NCBI GenBank assembly: GCA_002292925.1
Contig: DBCF01000145.1
Location: forward strand, 5,701-23,175
Direction: 5' to 3'
Origin: Roseiflexaceae bacterium UBA965
GTDB lineage: Bacteria; Chloroflexota; Chloroflexia; Chloroflexales; Roseiflexaceae
Length of the DNA: 17,475 nt
Positions 12,113 through 17,475 of this stretch are shown here, one piece after another (position 1 is the first letter of the stretch; the number at the start of each line of letters is the position of its first letter). Position numbers and translations under genes: made by a program. The notes under the pieces are model-generated. The model did not search any database. It worked only from the letters and a program-made list of their open reading frames with translations, and was not told the origin of the DNA.

Positions 12113-13141
12113 TTAAATGGGGAGGCGCTGTTTGATGAGCCGATAGATGAGAGGCATCAGCACCTGCGTATAGGCCGGCAAAAAAGAGACTTCGGTGCCG
12201 CCAAAGCCTTTTTTGAAACGAATTAGTCCGGCCATGGGGGCCTCGCTGCCGTCGGGTGGGGCGTCGTGACTAGGGTAGGGAATCCCCCACAGGTCATAGA
12301 TGTGGCACCCCAAATCGCGGGCCCAGCGCATGGCGTGCCACTGGATGAGGTGATTGGCGCCACAGCTAAACGCTTCTGCCGCCGATCCGCCATATAAATA
12401 GCAGGCAGTGGTGGGATTCGCAAGGATCAACGCCGCCGCTACCGTTTGCCCTTGGTAATCGGCGAGCAGCAAGGTGGACCGCCCCAGACTGCCAAATAAC
12501 TGCCAAGCATCGGTGTAATATTGCGCACTATGCACGGCAAAATCAGCCCGGGCACCGGTGGCCTGCATCAGCGCCACAAATTGGGCCATCGCGGCGGCAT
12601 CGTGGCCGGTGCGGATGGTGACACCCAGGCGCTCGGCTTTTTTGATGTCGGCCCGGTGCCCTTTGGTCATCTGCGCCAACAAGGCCGTATCGGGCTGGTT
12701 GATGGCCGTATGAATGCTGTGTTGCGGTTGGGTGCTGAGGCTGGTTTGGGCCGGCGCCAATATTTTTTGATAGCTTGAGGCATATTTGGATGTGGTGAGC
12801 ACGTTGGGTTCGTAGCGTACCAGCACCGCTCGCTGCCGTTTGGCGAATTGGGTGATGGCGGCAATCAGGGTTTGGTTGATGAGGGGGTTGTCTCCCAGCA
12901 AGGGGCCACGGGGCACATAACAGACGGCCAGGCCGTATTGTTTTTTGGTCAATACTTGTGCGCCTGCCAGCATCAGCCCATCGTCGCAGACGGCGATGGC
13001 GGTGGTCTGCCACGCTGTGGTTTGCTTGAGTTGCCCCCAACGGCTGTTTTGGAGCAGGTGCCCATCGTCATGCCCATCACAAAAACGATCCCAACTACTC
13101 GGGTCGGGGTAGGTGACGGTGATTGCTGGGAAGTACGACAT
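12113..13141 (-). CDS. FemAB-family aminoacyltransferase (peptidoglycan bridge type)
   Basis: The 342-residue product resembles FemA/FemB/FemX proteins, which transfer an amino acid from aminoacyl-tRNA onto a peptidoglycan precursor at the cytoplasmic membrane. Visible family features are QNSRWGQLK (about 31-39), VPRGPLL (76-82), GHRADIKKAERLGVTI (161-176), CYLYGGSAAE (247-256), HLIQWHAMRWARDLGCHIYDLWGIP (about 264-288, quoted in part) and the C-terminal FKKGFGG (309-315). Two tandem GNAT-like folds are expected from the family. The length is slightly below that of Staphylococcus FemA. The ATG at 13141 is chosen because AGAGGA lies seven bases upstream; the TTG at 13165 has no such support. 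It follows the PIG-L gene by 35 bases. The amino acid added cannot be predicted, and some family members act on non-peptidoglycan acceptors. Confidence 0.85.
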   Translation of the reverse strand: MSYFPAITVTYPDPSSWDRFCDGHDDGHLLQNSRWGQLKQTTAWQTTAIAVCDDGLMLAGAQVLTKKQYGLAVCYVPRGPLLGDNPLINQTLIAAITQFAKRQRAVLVRYEPNVLTTSKYASSYQKILAPAQTSLSTQPQHSIHTAINQPDTALLAQMTKGHRADIKKAERLGVTIRTGHDAAAMAQFVALMQATGARADFAVHSAQYYTDAWQLFGSLGRSTLLLADYQGQTVAAALILANPTTACYLYGGSAAEAFSCGANHLIQWHAMRWARDLGCHIYDLWGIPYPSHDAPPDGSEAPMAGLIRFKKGFGGTEVSFLPAYTQVLMPLIYRLIKQRLPI

Positions 13142-13176
13142 GCAGTGATCCTCTAGTACTGACAAACCAGTTTATG

Positions 13177-13959
13177 TTATGCAGGGATCTCATACCAACG
13201 TTCGGCCGGACCATCGTTGCCAATGGCACGGTGGTAGGCGGTGAGTTGGTCGGGCATGGTGGCCGGGTCACCAAACAACGCCGCCATTTGGCTAGCATAA
13301 CAGTTGACGGTGGCTATTTTGGCGGCCAAATAATTGCCCATTGCACTGGCGTGCAGGGTGGGGTTAAGCATAGCCCGCCGGTAGGCGATGACACTGGCGT
13401 CGAGGGCGTAGGGTACTTCTTCGTAAAAGCGCACCGTAGCAGTACCCAGCACCTGGCGGGCGGCCGCAAACACGTTGAGGTGGTCGACATGCATCCCTAC
13501 CCCGGCGGGGATTAGCCAGGTGGACTGGGGGTTGTGGGCGGCGAGCTGCGTGAGTATCGGCACGAGCTGGTTGGCTAGTTGGTCGCTGGGGTGGGGCATG
13601 GCAAACAACGTCTCGCGGCTGTTGTAGTGCTGTGGCATGCGATAAATCGCATCATCGAGGTTGAGCCAGATATCGTCGGCGCCGAGAATCGCTATGGCCA
13701 GACCATCTTCGCCGAGGCGGGTGGTGACGGCGGCAGCTTCGTCGAGTCCCCATTCGCGATGGAATTCGACGGCCAAATCGCTATAGCTGGCGCTGACGGG
13801 GGGCACCGCAGTACAGGCCGTCACCACCAAGGTGCGTAACCCGGCGTGGCGGGCCGCCAACAACTGGCCACCACACGACAAGGCTGCATCGTCGAGATGT
13901 GCCGATACGCAGATGAGATCATAGCGCGTAGTGATATCGTTTAGGGCAACATAATGCAT
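13177..13959 (-). CDS. PIG-L family deacetylase
   Basis: This 260-residue protein belongs to the PIG-L/LmbE zinc-dependent deacetylases, which remove acetyl groups from N-acetylglucosamine-type sugars. The first metal motif is SAHLDDAALSCGG (19-31), giving His21 and Asp24 as ligands and Asp23 as probable catalytic base. The second is GMHVDH (155-160), with His160 the expected third ligand. FYEEVPY (178-184) is another family landmark. All key residues are present, so the enzyme should be active. No signal peptide is seen, which suggests a cytoplasmic substrate such as a sugar conjugate or precursor. Its ATG overlaps the HEAT-repeat gene's stop codon as TAATG, with AAGGTGA nine bases upstream, so the two are probably translationally coupled. 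The substrate is not determined. Confidence 0.9.
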   Translation of the reverse strand: MHYVALNDITTRYDLICVSAHLDDAALSCGGQLLAARHAGLRTLVVTACTAVPPVSASYSDLAVEFHREWGLDEAAAVTTRLGEDGLAIAILGADDIWLNLDDAIYRMPQHYNSRETLFAMPHPSDQLANQLVPILTQLAAHNPQSTWLIPAGVGMHVDHLNVFAAARQVLGTATVRFYEEVPYALDASVIAYRRAMLNPTLHASAMGNYLAAKIATVNCYASQMAALFGDPATMPDQLTAYHRAIGNDGPAERWYEIPA

Positions 13960-14951
13960 TATTCGTCACCTTCACCATCAAAATCAAAATAACTATCGTC
14001 GTCACTTTTGGTTGAGGGTCGCCAGCCGCCAAAAATATCATCGTTGCCGGCGTGTTCTTCGAGGGCGGCTACGGCTGCGTCGCGCTTGGCACTGTCGCGC
14101 GATTTAGTGAGCTGGGTCAAGGATTTGATGGCACGTTCATCGCCGATTTGGCCGAGCGACCAGATCGCCGCTGTGGCGACTTCGATGTCGTCTTCACGAG
14201 TTAAATCAGTCAACAGCGGCACCAAGGTGCTGGCATCTTCGCCGTATTCGCCGGCAGCAGTGGCTGCTTCAAATCGGATGGCGGCGTTGACATGTTGCAA
14301 GGCGGTGCGAATAGTGGGGAGCCAGCGCTCGTCGGCACTGCGTCCCATCGCCACGAGGGCACTTTCGCGCAACGGCAGGCTATCGCTTTGCCAGGCTGCT
14401 GCAATGCTGGCCGTAATCGTCTCGTCTGCCACCGACCCCAAGGCTTCGAGGGTGCGCCGATAGACATCAAGGTGGTTGCGACTGGTGGCGAGCACTTGTT
14501 TGAGGGTGGTTGTGAGTGTATCGGCGGTATGGTCTGTCAAATCATCGTTGGCAATCATGGCCGTAAATCGCGCGAGGCTGATGGCGGCTTGGCTACGCAC
14601 GTCGTCGGCACTATCGTGTTGTAGCCGATCGAGCAGGTCGGGGATGATGCGGGGGTGTTCTTCTTCGCTGAGCCCGTCAACGGCCCGCCGACGCACTTCG
14701 GCGTTGCTGTCGTCGAGTGCCCAGCGCATCACGGTGCGGAAGTCGAGCTCAAGGTTGTCTTCGCTGATTTCGTTCATCAAGGTGATAATGCGGATGCGGG
14801 CATCATCGGGGATTGCCACCCATTCTGGCCAAAAGGTGCGATGGTCGCGGTCACGCAAATCAGTGAAAATGCGTAAGCGCCCGCGGGTAATATTGGTCGG
14901 GTTACGCAATAATTGCAGGGTGCTGGTTAGGGTTGGGGTTGGCGTAGTCAT
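13959..14951 (-). CDS. HEAT-repeat protein
   Basis: The 330-residue product is built from helical HEAT-like repeats of about 30-35 residues. Recognisable units include AEVRRRAVDGLSEE, DDVRSQAAISLARF, LPLRESALVAMGRSADERW, AAIRFEAATAAGEYG, IEVATAAIWSLGQIGDERA and SAKRDAAVAALEEH. Such proteins usually serve as scaffolds or as lyase-like phycobilin or protein partners; no catalytic motif is visible. The protein ends in an acidic tail (SDDDSYFDFDGEGDE). The ATG at 14951 is preceded by GAGGTG, which overlaps an alternative GTG at 14957, so the ATG is preferred. Its TAA overlaps the PIG-L start, tying it to the envelope-related genes downstream. A hairpin lies 24 bases upstream of its start. Confidence 0.85.
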   Translation of the reverse strand: MTTPTPTLTSTLQLLRNPTNITRGRLRIFTDLRDRDHRTFWPEWVAIPDDARIRIITLMNEISEDNLELDFRTVMRWALDDSNAEVRRRAVDGLSEEEHPRIIPDLLDRLQHDSADDVRSQAAISLARFTAMIANDDLTDHTADTLTTTLKQVLATSRNHLDVYRRTLEALGSVADETITASIAAAWQSDSLPLRESALVAMGRSADERWLPTIRTALQHVNAAIRFEAATAAGEYGEDASTLVPLLTDLTREDDIEVATAAIWSLGQIGDERAIKSLTQLTKSRDSAKRDAAVAALEEHAGNDDIFGGWRPSTKSDDDSYFDFDGEGDE

Positions 14952-14974
14952 GCTCACCTCGCTGTGGATAACAA

Positions 14975-15004
14975 CGAGGGGATGAGCAGTTGCTCAGCCC
15001 CTCG
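14975..15004 (-). terminator. Terminator-like hairpin between the 610-aa gene and the HEAT gene
   Basis: CGAGGGGATGAGCA (14975-14988) pairs with TGCTCAGCCCCTCG (14991-15004) with one mismatch; the two innermost pairs are likely open, giving about 12 bp and a six-base loop. On the minus strand TTGTTATCC follows. It lies 26 bases past the 610-aa gene's stop and only 24 bases before the HEAT gene's start, so it may be a partial terminator that sets expression of the downstream genes. Confidence 0.6.
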
Positions 15005-15029
15005 TGTATCGGGTTCGTTGGTGCTGGAG

Positions 15030-16862
15030 TTATTCTTCTTCGTCGTCATAAAAACCGCCGGCATTGTCGTTGCGCTCGTTGACAACCACGTCAACGCGGC
15101 AATCCCACATACCATTGGTGTTGTTGACCCGTTTGCATTGCTCGTGTTCGTCGAGGACGTGCAACAAGTATTTGCGGGTGACGGTGCGGTAGACCGACAT
15201 CACTGCAAAGAGTTGTTCGAAACTTAAGCGATAAATGGGATCTTGCTTGCTACCGACTTCTTCACCAAAGCCCATAAAGATGTTTTCGAGCAAGGTGTGG
15301 ATGTTTTTGCGTTCGCTAATCTCAAAAAACTTGATTTTGCGGATACGTCCCACATTGGCTTGGGTCGGCAACAAATCTTCGTCGACTGTCGAGGTGACGC
15401 GCATTTCGGCAAAGGCATACTTGCTTTTCTTTTTGCTGTCGTCGATATACAGCAATTGTTCGACGCGGTCGTCGACTTCAGCATAGCCTAGGGTTAGCAT
15501 ATTGGGTTGGTTGGTGCGACTAATCGTGATGATTGCGCCAGGCACAAACCATTCGTGGAAGAGCTCGTCGAAGCCTTGGAGCCAGCCACCGCGCGTCCCG
15601 GCGGGGAAGCGGACATTGACACTGACGGCATAATGCGCATGCTGTGCCATTTCGAATGTCAGTACGGCATTGCCTTGGCGATTGATGACTGGGGCGGGGA
15701 GAATTGCAGCCAACGCATCGTTGAACGGCAAAATACCGTATTCCCATTCAAAAAAGGTCAATTTATGCTCAACACTGCCCCGTTGTTGAATGGTGGCAGC
15801 CGGCGTGACGGTCAAGCTATCGTCAAAACCTTCTTCGAGGTGATTGACGAAGGCCGCCATATCGGCCGCTTTGATGCGTTTGTTGGCGCCGATTTTGTCG
15901 AGCAACTTGCGGGTAGCCCACAAATTGGCCCCTGCCACCCCGACAAATTCGAGGTCTTTGAGCAAGCGGTAATTGAGGGCAAAGCGCTGGCGTTCGTAAT
16001 CGACAGCCCGGGGATTGACCCGCAACACATTGACCAAAATATCGCTGTCGAGCACGGGTACTTGTTGTTCGTTCTCGATGTATTCGGTGATTTGGCGGAT
16101 TTCGTTTTTGCTAAACGAACGCACTTCGTGTTCGTCTGCCACATGACTGCCAAACACTGCAAAGCGTTTGATGGGGTCTTTTTCGATGGAGCTTCGCAAG
16201 GCACTGATAATGGCTTCGCCATGCAAACCCATCACGTGATCGAGCGACAAGGCGACATCAATGGTAATCCCTTGGGGCAAGGTGATGCGTGTGGCGTCAC
16301 GGCGCATATGCAACGGCACTTTGACTGGGGCCACAGCGGCATCAGGCGTCGTCACTGTCGCATCAGCGTCACTGGTGCTCTCTTCATATTCGTCTTGTTC
16401 GCTACCATCAATGCCGGTTGGGGCATCACTCAACCAATAATCAGACACATAGACGGGGTCGATTTTTGGCATCGTGGGCCGCGTCGTGGTCATAATGACA
16501 CTCAAATCGTCGAGTGGCAGGGGATGCTCGGGTTCGTACAAGCGGGCCTGCAGACTATGTTTGGTGTCGGCAACCCGTGCGCGGTAGATACCAGCGCGGG
16601 CTGTAGTAATGATGATATCTTCGCCATCACTTGTTTGTGCAAAAATCTCTGGGTTGGCATTGATCGCCGCATTGATTTCGGCGTGCGTCGCCGCTTCATC
16701 ACCACCACGACGGGGCGCAAAATAGGTGACCAAGTGGCTTACCCGTTGTTGGATGGGCGCATCGCTGGCAAAAAAATGCCCCTGCATGCGCATGACTTCG
16801 TGGATTTGCTCAGCCAGGGTGCGCTCTGAAGGCGTCCCAGCAAACGTGGGAAGGGTGGTCAT
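15030..16862 (-). CDS. Unknown 610-residue protein with possible winged-helix N-terminus
   Basis: I do not recognise this protein. Residues 12-95 look like a winged-helix unit: helices around SERTLAEQIHEVMRMQG and HAEINAAINANPEIF, then a beta-hairpin EDIIITTARAGIYR. The pattern recalls HARE-HTH-type domains, but this is only a visual resemblance. An acidic linker (about 150-175) follows. The middle (190-385) is mixed helical, with a second possible HTH around ANLWATRKLLDKIGANKRI (312-330) and WEYGILPFNDALAAILP (373-389). The C-terminal part (395-595) is beta-rich, and the chain ends in YDDEEE. There is no signal peptide or membrane segment, so it is probably cytoplasmic. The ATG at 16862 has GGAGGA upstream and overlaps the stop of the 50-codon gene as ATGA. 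A DNA- or RNA-binding role is inference. Confidence 0.8.
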   Translation of the reverse strand: MTTLPTFAGTPSERTLAEQIHEVMRMQGHFFASDAPIQQRVSHLVTYFAPRRGGDEAATHAEINAAINANPEIFAQTSDGEDIIITTARAGIYRARVADTKHSLQARLYEPEHPLPLDDLSVIMTTTRPTMPKIDPVYVSDYWLSDAPTGIDGSEQDEYEESTSDADATVTTPDAAVAPVKVPLHMRRDATRITLPQGITIDVALSLDHVMGLHGEAIISALRSSIEKDPIKRFAVFGSHVADEHEVRSFSKNEIRQITEYIENEQQVPVLDSDILVNVLRVNPRAVDYERQRFALNYRLLKDLEFVGVAGANLWATRKLLDKIGANKRIKAADMAAFVNHLEEGFDDSLTVTPAATIQQRGSVEHKLTFFEWEYGILPFNDALAAILPAPVINRQGNAVLTFEMAQHAHYAVSVNVRFPAGTRGGWLQGFDELFHEWFVPGAIITISRTNQPNMLTLGYAEVDDRVEQLLYIDDSKKKSKYAFAEMRVTSTVDEDLLPTQANVGRIRKIKFFEISERKNIHTLLENIFMGFGEEVGSKQDPIYRLSFEQLFAVMSVYRTVTRKYLLHVLDEHEQCKRVNNTNGMWDCRVDVVVNERNDNAGGFYDDEEE

Positions 16863-17011
16863 TCTTGTTCCTCCGTTTGGGCCAGTTTACGCAAAATCTC
16901 AATATACCGTTCTGCGAGCCACGCGATATCTTGGGGCTCACCAGCTTCACGGAGCGCTTCGAGCAACTCGTCGAAGCCCGTTGTGCCAAAGGTTATCTGT
17001 TTGCCATCCAT
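16859..17011 (-). CDS. Small acidic helical protein coupled to the 610-residue protein
   Basis: This 50-residue product (MDGKQITFGTTGFDELL at its start, TEEQE at its end) is not recognised. It is mostly helical, with GFDELLEALREAG (12-24) and AWLAERYIEILRKLAQ (30-45) likely forming a helical hairpin. The TTG at 17047 would add 12 residues, but the ATG at 17011 sits at a plausible distance from the promoter. The ribosome binding site is only fair, a purine-rich GGGGAGAGAAGAG run. Its TGA overlaps the ATG of the next gene as ATGA, which argues strongly for a real, translated gene and for a stoichiometric link with the 610-residue protein. Confidence 0.65.
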   Translation of the reverse strand: MDGKQITFGTTGFDELLEALREAGEPQDIAWLAERYIEILRKLAQTEEQE

Positions 17012-17054
17012 GCGTCTCTTCTCTCCCCCACGTGTAACGTAAAGCAATCATTTG

Positions 17055-17096
17055 AGTATAGCATTTTATTATACCGTATGTCAGCCTGATTGAGAA
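17055..17096 (-). promoter_or_regulatory. Promoter of the 50-aa/610-aa gene pair
   Basis: Two overlapping sigma-70-like options lie on the minus strand. One is CTGACA (17084-17079), 18 bases, then TATACT (17060-17055), each hexamer five of six. The other is TTCTCA (17096-17091), 17 bases, then a perfect TATAAT (17073-17068). Both overlap the end of the upstream coding region and would give a leader of roughly 35-50 nt. Confidence 0.6.
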
Positions 17097-17475
17097 GTGT
17101 GTTGTTGTTGAATCCACGCTAATTGTGCGGTGCGGTCGGTTTGGGTGAGTTGTTGGTCGAGTAATGCGTCGGTGAGGGCGTTGAGGATTTGCCCAACCCG
17201 TGGCCCCGGCGTAATCCCCAACGCCATTACGTCATTGCCGTTTACGAGGGATTTCGGCGCTTGCTGCCGGGCCGTATGCCAGCGCGTTACCAATACCTGT
17301 AATGGCGGAGTGATGACTGCAAGCGTGGCAAGTAATTCTGCATCAAATCGCTGCAATTGGTTGGCAATCGCACTTGCAGGCGCATGTGCGAGCTGGTGAA
17401 ACTGGCGTTTTTGGCGCCGTAAACGGGGAATTTGACGGTAGATGACGGGTAATTCATGCCACGTCGTGATGAAAT
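17081..17475 (-). CDS. C-terminal part of CCA tRNA nucleotidyltransferase / poly(A) polymerase family protein (cut at window edge)
   Basis: The frame stays open from the TGA at 17081 to the right edge, so this is the last 130 or so residues of a longer protein whose start lies outside the window. The segment SLVNGNDVMALGITPGPRVG followed by QILNALTDALLDQQL matches the C-terminal tail of class II CCA-adding enzymes and related poly(A) polymerases. In these, a (L/V)xGxDLM...GPxxG motif precedes the final helix. Such enzymes add or repair the CCA end of tRNAs. The catalytic head domain is not in the window, so exact activity cannot be judged. The downstream promoter overlaps its stop codon, suggesting that the following genes can be expressed independently. 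Confidence 0.75.
   Translation of the reverse strand, partial: FITTWHELPVIYRQIPRLRRQKRQFHQLAHAPASAIANQLQRFDAELLATLAVITPPLQVLVTRWHTARQQAPKSLVNGNDVMALGITPGPRVGQILNALTDALLDQQLTQTDRTAQLAWIQQQHTSQSG

Noticed and set aside
15507..16829. Open frame of 440 codons on the plus strand
   Set aside because: It is antisense to the 610-residue gene, which has a strong ribosome binding site and an ATGA overlap with its neighbour. The antisense frame has no comparable start signal.

Overview
The window is chromosomal core DNA from a bacterium, most likely a member of the Chloroflexota. The suggestion rests on combined clues: an rpoB-rpoC pair not preceded by rplJ/rplL, a PSP1/RicT-like protein beginning MPIVVGIRF, an F420-dependent oxidoreductase of the Rv1855c type, and a beta' subunit with a long helical insertion near its N-terminus. 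No rRNA, tRNA, CRISPR array, insertion sequence or prophage gene was seen.

Layout. Positions 29-991 (+) encode an LLM-class F420-dependent oxidoreductase. It converges on the rpoB-rpoC operon (minus strand, 9520 down to 1126), with two strong hairpin terminators between them (1001-1038 and 1072-1111). A 434-base AT-rich intergenic region (9521-9954) separates rpoB from a divergent PSP1-domain gene (9955-11724, +). That region holds a near-consensus promoter for rpoBC with a leader of about 190 nt, a probable extended -10 promoter for the PSP1 gene, and a possible weak attenuator hairpin. The PSP1 protein has a normal cysteine-rich core and an unusual Arg/Asp/Pro-rich tail of about 260 residues containing three 54-bp tandem repeats.

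A perfect hairpin at 11741-11773 ends the PSP1 gene. It probably also ends a second minus-strand block, read from the right edge: the 3' part of a CCA tRNA nucleotidyltransferase-like gene (17475-17081); a promoter; a 50-codon gene (17011-16859) coupled by an ATGA overlap to a 610-residue protein of unknown function (16862-15030); a hairpin; then HEAT-repeat protein (14951-13959), PIG-L deacetylase (13959-13177, TAATG overlap with the HEAT gene), FemAB-like aminoacyltransferase (13141-12113) and a 94-residue coiled-coil protein (12089-11805).

How the genes fit together. rpoB and rpoC make the two catalytic subunits of RNA polymerase. The PSP1 homologue in Bacillus (RicT) works in RNA maturation, so the divergent pair may link transcription and RNA processing. 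The PIG-L/FemAB pair points to processing of an amino sugar and addition of amino acids to a cell-envelope precursor, with the HEAT-repeat protein as a possible scaffold. The best candidates for undescribed biology are the 50-aa/610-aa coupled pair and the HEAT-PIG-L-FemAB-coiled-coil operon. The rpoB gene also carries Asn at the position matching E. coli His526, a residue linked to rifampicin resistance.
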